31,199 bases of DNA from SLRI01 sp964576715. Lineage in GTDB: Bacteria; Pseudomonadota; Alphaproteobacteria; Geminicoccales; Geminicoccaceae. A model generated the notes under the pieces. It saw only the letters and a list, made by a program, of their open reading frames with translations, searched no databases and was not told the DNA's origin. The position numbers were made by a program, and so were the translations under genes. Shown piece after piece: positions 7,564-15,412 of the stretch (its first letter is position 1; the number at the start of each line of letters is the position of its first letter). The DNA lies in contig CAZNWE010000049.1 in assembly GCA_964576715.1 (NCBI GenBank), forward strand, positions 1 through 31,199. Reading direction: 5' to 3'.

Positions 7564-9762
7564 ATGGCCCGACGTCTTCATCCTTTTGCACGGCCGAAGA
7601 TGCCCCTGCTCACCGTCTCCGTCCTGCTGCCGATGCCCTTCGACACGAGCTTCGACTATCGGCTCGATCCGCCGTTGGACGGCGCGCCGCCGGCGCTCGG
7701 GCGGTATGTCATGGTGCCCTTCGGCTCGCGCCAGCTGATCGGCGTCGTCTGGGAGCGCGGCACCGCCGCGCCGGTGGCCGAGGCGCGGCTCAAGCCGCTG
7801 GTCGGCGTGCTCGATCAGCCACCGTTGGCGGAGCCGCTGCGTCGCCTGATCGAGGCGGTGGGCCGCGAGACGGTGACACCGATGGGCGCGGTGCTGCGGC
7901 TCTTCCTCAGCACGCCTGCCGCCTTCGAGCCCGAGCCGCTGCAGACGGTGATTGACATCGCCGCCCCGCCAGCACGACCGACCGCCAAGCAGCAGGCCGT
8001 GCTGGCCGCCCTCGCGGCGGCAGGCCCGCAGCCCGCAACCGCCCTCGCACGTGCGGCCGGGGTCTCCTCCGGCGTCGTCAAGACCATGGTCGACAAAGGC
8101 CAGCTGGCCGCCCGCACGATCGAGCCCGGGCTGCCAGAGCCAGCGGCCTACGCGACGCCGGACGCCGCCCGACTGACGGCCGCCCAGGGGCGGGCGGCCG
8201 CGGCACTGGTCGAGAGCTTGACCCGTGAGCCGAACGCCGAGGTGCTGCTCGAGGGCCTGCCCGGGGCCGGCAAGACCGAGATCTACATCGAGGCCATTGC
8301 GGCGACCCTGGCGCGCGGGCGAAGCGTTCTCGTGCTGCTGCCCGAGATCGCGCTGTCGGCGCAATGGCTCAAGCGCTTCGCCGCCCGCTTCGGGGCGCCG
8401 CCCGCGGTCTGGCATTCGGGTCTGACCCCGGCCCAGCGGCGGCGCGGTTGGAAGCTCGCGGCGGCCGGCCGGCTGCCGGTGGTCGTCGGCGCCCGCTCCG
8501 CCCTCTTTCTGCCGCTTCCCGATCTCGGTCTCATCGTCATCGACGAGGAGCACGACACCAGCTTCAAGCAGGAGGACGGCGTCATCTACGACGCCCGGGC
8601 GGTGGCGCGGCTGCGGGCAGGCTTGCAAGGGGCGGCGCTGGTCACCTGCTCCGCCACCCCGTCGCTCGAGACCCAGGGCCTGGCCCGGCACCACATCCAG
8701 GTCGAGGGCAGCTTCGCGGCGGCGACCAGGCCCACCATCCGGCTGGTCGACCTGCGCCGCGACAAGCCGGCGCGCGGCACCTTTCTCGGGCCCAGCCTGC
8801 GGCAGGCTTTGGCCGAGACGTTGGCGCGCGGCGAGCAGGCGATGCTCTTCCTCAACCGGCGTGGCTATGCACCGCTGACCATCTGCCGCGCCTGCGGCTT
8901 TCGCTTTCGCTGCCCGAATTGCGCTGCATGGCTCGTCGCGCACCGCTTCGGCGACCGGCTGACCTGCCACCATTGCGGCTACAACCAGCCAAGAGCCCCC
9001 CACTGCCCCGACTGCGGGGCCATCGACAGCCTCGCCGTCGCCGGCCCCGGCGTCGAGCGGGTCCAGGAGGAGGTTCGCGCCCTCCACCCCGACGCCCGAA
9101 CTGTCCTGATGACCAGTGACACCGTGACCAGTGCTGCAGCCGCCGACGCCCTGGTCGAGGCGATGCTCGAGCGGCGGATCGACATCCTCATCGGAACGCA
9201 ACTGATCGCCAAGGGCCACCACTTCCCCGAGTTGACGCTCGCCGGCGTGGTCGATGCCGATTTCGGTCTCGCCGGCGGCGATCCACGGGCTGCCGAGCGG
9301 ACCTTCCAGCTGCTCTACCAGCTCGCCGGCCGCGCCGGCCGCGAGGCCAAGCCGGGAGCCGTGCTGATCCAGACGCACCTGCCCGACCACCCGGTGATGC
9401 AGGCGCTGGCCACGGGCGAGCGCGAGGCCTTCATGCGGGCGGAGGACGACGAGCGGCGCGACTCGGCCATGCCGCCCTATGGCCGGCTCGCCGCCCTCAT
9501 CCTCTCCGGTCCCGAGAGCGCCATGGTCAAGGTCGAGAGCCGCAAGATCGTGAGAGCGGCACCCGACCACCCTGGCTGGCATGTCCTCGGCCCCGCCCCC
9601 GCCCCACTGGCGCTGCTCAGGGGTCGCTACCGGGAGCGCATTCTGATCAAGGCGCCGCCGGACCCGCGAATGCCCGAGAAGATCGCGGCGTGGCTCGAGG
9701 GCGTGAAGCTGCCAGGTGCGGTCAGGCTGCAGGTGGACATCGACCCGCAGAGCTTTTTCTGA
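7564..9762 (+). CDS. priA: Primosomal replication-restart helicase PriA
   Basis: PriA recognises stalled forks and reloads DnaB. The 732-residue protein has the N-terminal DNA-binding region (VSVLLPMPFDTSFDYRL), a Walker A variant GLPGAGKTE near residue 234, the DEEH box (VIDEEHDTSFKQEDG) and, in the C-terminal half, eight cysteines in four pairs (near residues 443-445, 452-455, 470-473 and 479-482) that form the two zinc sites. The final helicase motif is LAGRAGRE. The canonical Walker A is G-T-G-S-G-K-T, so Pro-Gly-Ala here is a mild variant. ATG 7600 (MPLLTVSVLLP) fits the usual PriA N-terminus better than 7564; neither has a strong ribosome site. Confidence 0.95.
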   Translation: MARRLHPFARPKMPLLTVSVLLPMPFDTSFDYRLDPPLDGAPPALGRYVMVPFGSRQLIGVVWERGTAAPVAEARLKPLVGVLDQPPLAEPLRRLIEAVGRETVTPMGAVLRLFLSTPAAFEPEPLQTVIDIAAPPARPTAKQQAVLAALAAAGPQPATALARAAGVSSGVVKTMVDKGQLAARTIEPGLPEPAAYATPDAARLTAAQGRAAAALVESLTREPNAEVLLEGLPGAGKTEIYIEAIAATLARGRSVLVLLPEIALSAQWLKRFAARFGAPPAVWHSGLTPAQRRRGWKLAAAGRLPVVVGARSALFLPLPDLGLIVIDEEHDTSFKQEDGVIYDARAVARLRAGLQGAALVTCSATPSLETQGLARHHIQVEGSFAAATRPTIRLVDLRRDKPARGTFLGPSLRQALAETLARGEQAMLFLNRRGYAPLTICRACGFRFRCPNCAAWLVAHRFGDRLTCHHCGYNQPRAPHCPDCGAIDSLAVAGPGVERVQEEVRALHPDARTVLMTSDTVTSAAAADALVEAMLERRIDILIGTQLIAKGHHFPELTLAGVVDADFGLAGGDPRAAERTFQLLYQLAGRAGREAKPGAVLIQTHLPDHPVMQALATGEREAFMRAEDDERRDSAMPPYGRLAALILSGPESAMVKVESRKIVRAAPDHPGWHVLGPAPAPLALLRGRYRERILIKAPPDPRMPEKIAAWLEGVKLPGAVRLQVDIDPQSFF

Positions 9763-9934
9763 TGCCCCGGCAGCGGTCGTGCGGCCGGTCCGCGACCATC
9801 GCCGGGCAGCGCTGCGTGATGAGGCGGGAAATTCAACTTTCGCGCTTGATGGACGGGTCGCGCAAGCGCAGTTAGCTGGAGCGACGGCCGCGGATAGCGT
9901 CATCTCCGGCCAGCCGCGCGCGAAGGAGACCGTC

Positions 9935-10696
9935 ATGGCGGACATCGGCCGCACACCGCGCTTTGCCGTTCTGATCGATGCGGACAATGCCTCGGCGCAG
10001 ATCGCTACTGGCTTGTTCGAGGAGATCGCCAAGCTCGGCGAGGCCAGCGTGCGCCGCATCTATGGGGATTTTTCGGGCACGCGGCTCAAGGGCTGGGCCG
10101 ACATCCTGGCGCACCATGCGATCCAGCCACACCAGAACTTCGCCTATACCAGCGGCAAGAACGCTTCGGACATAGCCCTGGTCATCGACGCCATGGACCT
10201 GTTGCACAGCGGCCGCTTCGACGGCTTCTGCCTGGTCTCCTCCGACAGCGATTTCACCCGCCTCGCCGCGCGGATTCGCGAGGACGGGATCGACGTCTAT
10301 GGCTTCGGCGAGCAGAAGACGCCGGAAAGCTTCCGTCAGGCCTGCCGCCGTTTCATCTACACGGAGAACCTCTTGCCGCGCCCACCCGAGGCCGAGCAAT
10401 CGGAGGAGCCGAAGGCCAAGCCGGCGCCCGGTCTGAAACCACCGAGCGCCGCTGTGCCGTTGCTGAAGAAGGTGATTGCCCAGGCTGACGACGACGACGG
10501 TTGGGTGAGCCTCAGCCTCGTGGGCAAAAGACTTACCGACATGGCGCCGGATTTCGATTCGCGCACTTATGGGCAGCCCAAGCTGAGCAGCCTGGTCGAG
10601 AAGTCCGGTGCCTTCGAGCTGAGGCGCGCAGAAGGCGGCGGGGTCGCCATTCGCAATCGCCCTGTCAAGAACGGCGCGCCAGGCCCCAAGAAATAG
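9935..10696 (+). CDS. NYN-domain RNase-like protein with C-terminal OST-HTH/LOTUS domain
   Basis: The 253-residue protein belongs to the LabA/DUF88 NYN group. NYN domains are PIN-like metal-dependent nucleases. Here LIDADNAS, the SDIALVIDAMDLLHSGRFDGFCLVSSDSDFT block and later acids give the conserved aspartates of the active site, within about residues 8-150. After a proline-rich linker, residues about 178-245 (PLLKKVIAQ to VAIRNR) form an OST-HTH/LOTUS domain, a winged helix that binds RNA, including G-quadruplex RNA, in studied members. The start at 9935 is set by a strong GAAGGAG site; the open frame extends upstream, but that part looks non-coding. The biological role in bacteria is poorly known. 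It follows priA by 172 bp and may have its own promoter. Confidence 0.9.
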   Translation: MADIGRTPRFAVLIDADNASAQIATGLFEEIAKLGEASVRRIYGDFSGTRLKGWADILAHHAIQPHQNFAYTSGKNASDIALVIDAMDLLHSGRFDGFCLVSSDSDFTRLAARIREDGIDVYGFGEQKTPESFRQACRRFIYTENLLPRPPEAEQSEEPKAKPAPGLKPPSAAVPLLKKVIAQADDDDGWVSLSLVGKRLTDMAPDFDSRTYGQPKLSSLVEKSGAFELRRAEGGGVAIRNRPVKNGAPGPKK

Positions 10697-10808
10697 ACGG
10701 CGGAGGCAGCTGCATGATGAAGGTGCCTCGCAGGTGTCGCCGCTGCGGCTCGGGGCAAGCGCCAGATCACGCGGCTGGTTTTCAGCGCGGCACGGCGGGT
10801 AACGCACA

Positions 10809-11549
10809 ATGCGGCTGCTGCTGATCAACCCGAACACCAGCGCCGCGGTGACCGACACCGTGGCCGCGGCCGCAGGTGCTGCGCTCCCTGGCCGTGTCGA
10901 GCTGGTGCCGGTCACTGGCCGCTTCGGCGCGCGCTACATCGCCAGCCGCGCCGCTGCCGCCATCGCCGGGCACGCCGCCCTCGACGCCATGGCCGAGCAT
11001 GTCGAAGGCTGCGATGCGGTGCTGCTCGCCTGTTTCGGCGATCCGGGCTTGGCGGCCCTGAAGGAGGTCTCGCCCGTGCCGGTAGTCGGCATGGCCGAGG
11101 CCTCGTGTCAGCTCGCCTGCACCCTCGGCCGCCGGTTTGCGATCGTGACGGGCGGCGAGCGTTGGCCGGCGATGCTCGAGGAGTTCGTGGCGGCGCAAGG
11201 GCTGACGTCACGGCTCGCCGGCATCCGGGCCCTGGCACCCACGGGCGATGTCGTGACCCGCGACCTCGATGCCGGCATCGCGCAATTGGCCGAGGCTTGC
11301 CGGCTCTCGGTCGAGGCGGACGGGGCGGAGGTGGTGATCCTCGGCGGGGCGGCGCTCGCCGGCCTCGCCCGCCGGGTCGGTGAAACCGTCGACGTGCCGG
11401 TGCTCTGCTCGCTCGAGGCCGGGGTGCGGATGACCATCGCCGCCGCCTCGCTCACGCTGCGAAAAGCCTGCAAGGGCTCGCTCGCCATGCCGCCGTCGAT
11501 CGAGAGTGTGGGGCTATCCCAAGCGTTGGCCGCCAGGCTGCGCGGCTGA
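10809..11549 (+). CDS. Asp/Glu/hydantoin racemase-family protein lacking the second catalytic cysteine
   Basis: Family members use two opposed cysteines to move a proton across the alpha carbon of amino acids, hydantoins or allantoin. The 246-residue protein starts with the typical MRLLLINPNTS and has the first cysteine in LLACFGDPGL (about residue 75), followed by VVGMAEAS. The second site, usually LGCAGM, reads ILGGAALAGLA (about residue 180), so the cysteine is replaced by glycine. No other cysteine is at that position. It may be a racemase with an altered mechanism or a related lyase or isomerase, so I give no substrate. It is convergent with the hisN-like gene, 8 bp apart. The ribosome site is weak. 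Confidence 0.85.
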   Translation: MRLLLINPNTSAAVTDTVAAAAGAALPGRVELVPVTGRFGARYIASRAAAAIAGHAALDAMAEHVEGCDAVLLACFGDPGLAALKEVSPVPVVGMAEASCQLACTLGRRFAIVTGGERWPAMLEEFVAAQGLTSRLAGIRALAPTGDVVTRDLDAGIAQLAEACRLSVEADGAEVVILGGAALAGLARRVGETVDVPVLCSLEAGVRMTIAAASLTLRKACKGSLAMPPSIESVGLSQALAARLRG

Positions 11550-11557
11550 GGTGTTCG

Positions 11558-12331
11558 TCAGTCGGCTCGCAGGAGGCTCAGGGCTTCGGCATGCAGCTCG
11601 GCTGTCGCCGCGGCCAGGACGTCGCCGGTCGAGTGGAGACCGAGTGGCTGGCCCCGCCAGTCGGTGATCACCCCGCCTGCCGCCTCGACCAGCGGCACGA
11701 CCGCGAGATAGTCGTAGGGCTCGAGATCGGTCTCGAGCACCAGATCGACGTGGCCGGCGGCGAGCAGGGCAAAGGCATAGGCATCATAGCCGTAGCGGTT
11801 GACCCGGCCGATGCCGGCGAAGCGGTCGTAGCGCCGGGCAGCGTCGGGGTCGGTGGGCGTGTGGCCGGCGCGGTAGACGGCGGCCCTGCCGAGGCTGGTA
11901 CAGCCACTGGTGCGGATCGATGATCCGTTGAACCAGGCGCCGCGGCCCCCGACGGCGTGGTAGCGCTCGCCGATCGCGGGCGTGTCGACGACGCCGATCA
12001 CCGGCACGCCGTCGTCGAGCAGGGCCACGAGGTTGTTGAAGAGCGGCATGCCGGTGATGAAGGATTTGGTGCCGTCGATCGGATCGAGCACCCAGACGAA
12101 GCGGTGGTCGAGGCGTTCCCGGCCGTGCTCCTCGCCGAAGATGCCGTGCTCGGGGACGCGGGCCGCCAGGACCTCGCGCATCACCCGCTCGGTCTCGCGG
12201 TCGGCGATGGTGACCGGCGAGTCGTCGGCCTTGGCGATCACCTCGAGCGGCTTGCGGAAATAGCCGAGCGGCACGGGGCGGGCAGCTTCGCTCACGGCCA
12301 TCGCCGTGGCCAAAAGATCGTCGAGGCTCAT
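11558..12331 (-). CDS. hisN: Inositol-monophosphatase-family phosphatase, histidinol-phosphatase type
   Basis: The 257-residue protein has the IMPase metal-site motifs: DSPVTIADRETE, GEEHG and DPIDGTKSFITGMPLF, and near the C-terminus EPYDYLAVVPLVEAAGG. The sequence DPIDGTKSFITG is characteristic of the branch annotated as histidinol-phosphatase (HisN), which carries out the penultimate step of histidine synthesis in many alphaproteobacteria that lack the HisB phosphatase domain. That assignment is by family resemblance; inositol or other phosphomonoesters are possible. I start it at ATG 12331 (MSLDDLLATAM), because the extra N-terminal residues upstream look like read-through of non-coding sequence. 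It is 29 bp behind vapC on the same strand, possibly by chance. No other his gene is present. Confidence 0.85.
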   Translation of the reverse strand: MSLDDLLATAMAVSEAARPVPLGYFRKPLEVIAKADDSPVTIADRETERVMREVLAARVPEHGIFGEEHGRERLDHRFVWVLDPIDGTKSFITGMPLFNNLVALLDDGVPVIGVVDTPAIGERYHAVGGRGAWFNGSSIRTSGCTSLGRAAVYRAGHTPTDPDAARRYDRFAGIGRVNRYGYDAYAFALLAAGHVDLVLETDLEPYDYLAVVPLVEAAGGVITDWRGQPLGLHSTGDVLAAATAELHAEALSLLRAD

Positions 12332-12360
12332 GGCGGCACCTAGGGATGGGGCGTCCGGGC

Positions 12361-12756
12361 TCAGTGGCCGAGCGTGCGCAGGCCCAGATGCTCGCGCAGC
12401 GGCTCGAAATCGCGGTCGTTGTGCAGCAGCCACCAGTCCTTGTCGAGGCAGCGCGTGGCGATCAGGAGGTCGATGGTCTTCTTGACGGTGATCCCCTGCC
12501 GGCGCAGCCGGCGGTAGTGGGCGGCGGCCTGCCGGGCGATACGCTCGTCAACAACGGCGACTTGGGCAAAGGGGGCAAGGGCAGCGTCGGCTGCGGCGGC
12601 CTCGCGCTCGGTGCGAAAGCCCTGCAGCACCTCGGCGAGGATCAGGTCACCGACGACGAGGATGCCACGCCCAACACGCTCGCGCACCGCCATGACGCCC
12701 CGGGTGTCGATGCCATTGAAGAGGTCGATCCAGACGCTGCTGTCGACGAGAATCAA
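12361..12756 (-). CDS. vapC: VapC-type PIN-domain toxin
   Basis: VapC toxins are PIN-domain ribonucleases that cut tRNA or rRNA. The frame begins MILVDSSVWIDLF and has the acidic residues expected of the fold: Asp5 in VDSS, Glu in LILAEVLQGF, Asp in KTIDLLIATRC and Asp in HNDRDFEPL. Length is 131 residues, normal for the family. The start is TTG at 12756, overlapping the antitoxin stop as TTGA, a coupling seen in toxin-antitoxin pairs; the longer open frame upstream would invade the antitoxin and is not needed. No target can be predicted from sequence. Confidence 0.92.
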   Translation of the reverse strand: MILVDSSVWIDLFNGIDTRGVMAVRERVGRGILVVGDLILAEVLQGFRTEREAAAADAALAPFAQVAVVDERIARQAAAHYRRLRRQGITVKKTIDLLIATRCLDKDWWLLHNDRDFEPLREHLGLRTLGH

Positions 12757-12956
12757 TCGAAGGTCCGTCCCTGGCGCATGGTGTCGAGGTCGCCTTCCCA
12801 CTTCAGCTTGCCGAAATAGTTCAGCATGTCTCGCTCGCGCTCGCGGCGGACCAGCTCCTCGAGCGCACGCTCGACGATGGCCTTCTTGGTCGACAGGCCG
12901 GTGACCCGCCGGGCCTCCTCGATCAGCTTGTCGTCGATATCGATATTGGTGCGCAC
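12753..12956 (-). CDS. vapB: VapB-type antitoxin
   Basis: A 67-residue antitoxin starting VRTNIDIDDKLIEEARRVTG, the ribbon-helix-helix start of the short VapB family, with STKKAIVERALEELV forming the DNA-binding dimer helices. The tail LKWEGDLDTMRQGR is the segment that in relatives inserts into the VapC active site. It starts at GTG 12956 after a CAGGAGAG ribosome site, and its TGA overlaps the TTG start of vapC. Together with the upstream promoter and palindrome it makes a complete, autoregulated module by family precedent. Confidence 0.92.
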   Translation of the reverse strand: MRTNIDIDDKLIEEARRVTGLSTKKAIVERALEELVRRERERDMLNYFGKLKWEGDLDTMRQGRTFD

Positions 12957-12986
12957 GGGTCTCTCCTGTGAGGGAAAAGCACTTGT

Positions 12987-13015
12987 TCTATACACCATGT
13001 GTGCCTTTCGTTCAA
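12987..13015 (-). promoter_or_regulatory. vapBC promoter with overlapping operator palindrome
   Basis: On the reverse strand TTGAAC (13015-13010) and TATAGA (12992-12987) are 17 bp apart, a good sigma-70 type promoter. An inverted repeat ACAC-n3-GTGT at 12992-13002 occupies the downstream part of the spacer and touches the -10 box. VapB or VapBC bound there would block transcription, as known for the family. Binding itself is inference. Confidence 0.7.
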
Positions 13016-13088
13016 TCATCGCCCGCTTGACCTCGACAACGAAGCGGCGGAAACGGAGCGTCCAGCAATGACCAGGGGGACGCCCGTC

Positions 13089-13850
13089 ATGACCTTCGCC
13101 CGTTACCCGAGCCTCCAGAACACCGTCGTCTATGTCACCGGCGGTGCCTCCGGCATCGGCGAGCAAATCGTCCGCGCCTTCGCCGAGCAGGGCTCGAAGG
13201 TCGGCTTTTTCGACTTCGACGCCGAGAGCGGCGAGCGGCTCGAGGCCGAACTCGCGGGCAAAGGTGCGACGGTGCATTTCGAGAGCGTCGACCTGCGCGA
13301 CATCGCGGCACTCAAGGCGGCCTTCGCGGGCATGCAGGCGGGGATCGGGCCGGCCGAGGTGCTGGTCAACAACGCCGCCCGCGACGACCGGCACGGCTGG
13401 GAGACCGTCACCTCCGACTACTACGACGAGCGGATCGCGACCAACCTCAAGCACATGTTCTTCGCCATCCAGGCCGTGGCCCCGGGCATGATCGAAGCCG
13501 GCAAGGGCTCGATCATCAACATGGGCTCGAACTCCTGGTGGGAGGCGGGCGGCGGCATGCCGGTCTACACCACGGCCAAGGCGGCGGTGCACGGCCTGAC
13601 CCGCGGCATGGCCCGCGACCTCGGCCAGCACCGCATCCGGGTCAATACCGTGGTCCCGGGCTGGGTGATGACCGAGCGGCAGAAGAGCTTGTGGGCGACG
13701 CCCGAAGCGCTGGAGAAGCACCGCCAGCGGCAGTGCCTCCCCGACCTGATCGAGCCCGTCTACCTCGCCCGGATGGTCCTGTTCCTGGCCTCCGACGATG
13801 CCGCGATGTGCACGGCGAACAATTACATGGTGGAGGCGGGCTCGATCTGA
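13089..13850 (+). CDS. SDR oxidoreductase, D-xylose 1-dehydrogenase-like
   Basis: A classical short-chain dehydrogenase with the nucleotide-binding TGGASGIG (residues 17-24), NNA at the end of beta-4, and catalytic Ser147, Tyr160 and Lys164. An acidic residue after beta-2 (FFDFD) suggests NAD preference. The opening YPSL, the NNAxxDDRH segment, the VAPGM stretch and the C-terminal LFLASDDAAMCT resemble the Caulobacter-type xylose dehydrogenase, so an aldose 1-dehydrogenase is a reasonable guess. The exact sugar cannot be read. ATG 13068 is an alternative start; 13089 has AGGGGG upstream and gives a typical 253-residue length. It is divergent from vapBC and convergent to the cupin gene, 6 bp apart. 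Confidence 0.88.
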   Translation: MTFARYPSLQNTVVYVTGGASGIGEQIVRAFAEQGSKVGFFDFDAESGERLEAELAGKGATVHFESVDLRDIAALKAAFAGMQAGIGPAEVLVNNAARDDRHGWETVTSDYYDERIATNLKHMFFAIQAVAPGMIEAGKGSIINMGSNSWWEAGGGMPVYTTAKAAVHGLTRGMARDLGQHRIRVNTVVPGWVMTERQKSLWATPEALEKHRQRQCLPDLIEPVYLARMVLFLASDDAAMCTANNYMVEAGSI

Positions 13851-13856
13851 GCGGCC

Positions 13857-14354
13857 TCAGGAGGCCGGCACCAAATCGCAGACCAGCGCCGTGGCGGGGG
13901 TGCTCCCGCGGTTGAAGAACCAGTGGGTGGTGTGCTCGTCCTCGACGAGGGCGTCGCTGCCGTTGGCGGTGTAGGTGGTCTCGCCCTCCGGCCGACCCTC
14001 GACCCATTCGCCGGCGACGACCTTGACCAGGCCCGGGCGGGTGCCGTGCGGGTGGGCAGCGATCTGTCCGCCGGGGGCGATGGTGATGGCCCGCAGCTGC
14101 AGGACGTAGCCCTCGAGCCCGATCGTCGCCTGCATCGACTTCGCCGACACGACGCCCAGCGTGTCGACCGAGAGCCCGACATGCTCGATAGGTGGCTGGG
14201 CCTCGCTCGCGATCAGGGTAATGCCCCAGTCATGCGGGCCCGCGCGCTCGCCGGCGGCGGCACCGCCGGCGCTCACGGCCAGGAGGCCGCCGGCCAGCAC
14301 CGCGAGCACGCTTGAACGAGGTGTGCGACTTCTGTTGTCGATCTGCCTGATCAT
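13857..14354 (-). CDS. Secreted cupin-domain protein
   Basis: A 165-residue protein with an N-terminal signal peptide (basic residues, then VLAVLAGGLLAVSAGGAAAGE), so it is predicted to be periplasmic. The remainder is a single small-barrel cupin: IAPGGQIAAHPHGTRPGLVKVVAGEW carries the HxH and downstream acidic/histidine-type metal ligands, and DEHTTHWFFNRGSTPA the second cupin motif. No reaction can be assigned; such proteins are often annotated only as cupin. The start at 14354 is chosen because AGGAAG stands 6 bases upstream and the signal peptide begins there, while the longer frame crosses the intergenic inverted repeat. It is divergent from a LysR-type regulator, which is its probable controller. 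Confidence 0.85.
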   Translation of the reverse strand: MIRQIDNRSRTPRSSVLAVLAGGLLAVSAGGAAAGERAGPHDWGITLIASEAQPPIEHVGLSVDTLGVVSAKSMQATIGLEGYVLQLRAITIAPGGQIAAHPHGTRPGLVKVVAGEWVEGRPEGETTYTANGSDALVEDEHTTHWFFNRGSTPATALVCDLVPAS

Positions 14355-14380
14355 CGGCTTCTTCCTGTTGCTGAACTCGT

Positions 14381-14398
14381 GATACGATGAATGGTATC
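14381..14398. promoter_or_regulatory. Inverted repeat between cupin gene and LysR regulator
   Basis: GATAC and GTATC are separated by 8 bp in the 106-bp divergent region. A dyad at such a place is the usual site for the LysR-type protein encoded next to it. The match to a T-N11-A box is not exact, so the assignment is inference. Confidence 0.5.
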
Positions 14399-14460
14399 GA
14401 GGTGAACGACACTCGACCAACGAAACAATTTCGTCGGTCCATGAAGGGAAATCCTGGGCG

Positions 14461-15405
14461 ATGCGCCGCCGCTTGCCGCATCTTTCCGCGATTTTGGGCT
14501 TCGAGGCTGCAGCGAGACACGCGAGCTTCAAGCGCGCCGCGGACGAACTCAACCTCACCCAGTCGGCGGTCAGCCATCAGGTCAAGGCGCTCGAGGATTT
14601 TCTCGGCGTCGCCCTTTTCGAGCGTTCGGGCAACCGGCTGCAGCTCACCCAGGCGGGTCTGGACTATCTCGTCGAGGTCAGCGCCGGGCTCGAGCGGCTG
14701 GAGGCCGCGACCGACCGCTTCGGCGGTGATGGCCGCGCCGAGACGCTCGCCGTCCGCGGCACGCCCGCCTTCATGGCGCGCTGGCTGACGCCGCGGCTCG
14801 ATCGGTTCCGCCGGGTCGCACCGGGCATCGCGCTGGAGCTGACCACCGGTCTGCCGCCCACCGACTTCTCCAGCCGCGATGTCGATGTCATCGTGCATTG
14901 GGGTGCCGCACCGGTGCCGGGGGTGCGCGTCGATCCCTTCTTGACCTCCGCCCGCTTTCCGGTCGCGAGCCCCGACCTCGTGCGCCGGGCTGGACCGTTT
15001 CGCCGGCCGGCCGATCTTGCTCGCGTGACCCTGCTGCACGACATGGTCGGCGACGGCTGGCAGGGGTGGCTGGAACAACAGGGGGCAGCAGGCTTCGCCC
15101 ACGAGCTGGGGCCGCGCTTCGAGCATTGCGAGCTGACACTCGGTGCCGCCGAGCGCGGCCAGGGCGTGGCGCTGGCCTATGGCGCGCTGATCGAGGGGGA
15201 ACTGGCGCGGGGCACGCTGGTCCGGCTCTTCGACGCGGCGACGGCGCCCGTCCTGATCTATTCGCTCGCTTGTCTCGAAGGCCGGGCCGAGGTGTCGAAA
15301 ATCGCGGCCTTTCGCGCCTGGATCATGGCCGAGGTCGAGAAGGCGCCAGCGCCGCTTGCCGCCGCCCACCCGGCATCGTTGCGCGTCGCGGCACGGGCCG
15401 GCTGA
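14461..15405 (+). CDS. LysR-family transcriptional regulator, GcvA-like
   Basis: A 314-residue LysR regulator. Residues about 4-65 are the winged helix-turn-helix (LGFEAAARHASFKRAADEL, then LTQSAVSHQVKALEDFLGVALFER), and residues about 90-300 are the substrate-binding domain. The N-terminal pattern and the later DVDVIVHWG resemble the GcvA/AmpR branch. It is divergently placed to the secreted cupin gene, so it probably controls that gene and itself. The inducer cannot be predicted. Its stop lies 7 bp from the stop of the convergent HD-domain gene. Confidence 0.92.
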   Translation: MRRRLPHLSAILGFEAAARHASFKRAADELNLTQSAVSHQVKALEDFLGVALFERSGNRLQLTQAGLDYLVEVSAGLERLEAATDRFGGDGRAETLAVRGTPAFMARWLTPRLDRFRRVAPGIALELTTGLPPTDFSSRDVDVIVHWGAAPVPGVRVDPFLTSARFPVASPDLVRRAGPFRRPADLARVTLLHDMVGDGWQGWLEQQGAAGFAHELGPRFEHCELTLGAAERGQGVALAYGALIEGELARGTLVRLFDAATAPVLIYSLACLEGRAEVSKIAAFRAWIMAEVEKAPAPLAAAHPASLRVAARAG

Positions 15406-15412
15406 CGGCGGT

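Noticed and set aside
9716..9934. Upstream extension of the NYN protein frame into priA
   Set aside because: A strong ribosome site and the conserved N-terminus place the start at 9935.
6991..10059. 1022-residue reverse-strand open frame
   Set aside because: It is antisense to most of priA and to parts of xerC and the NYN gene, has the composition of a GC-rich shadow frame, and lacks any recognisable domain other than an out-of-frame stretch of xerC.
12999..13088. N-terminal extension of the SDR gene
   Set aside because: It would cross the vapBC promoter region; a family-like start with a ribosome site exists at 13089.
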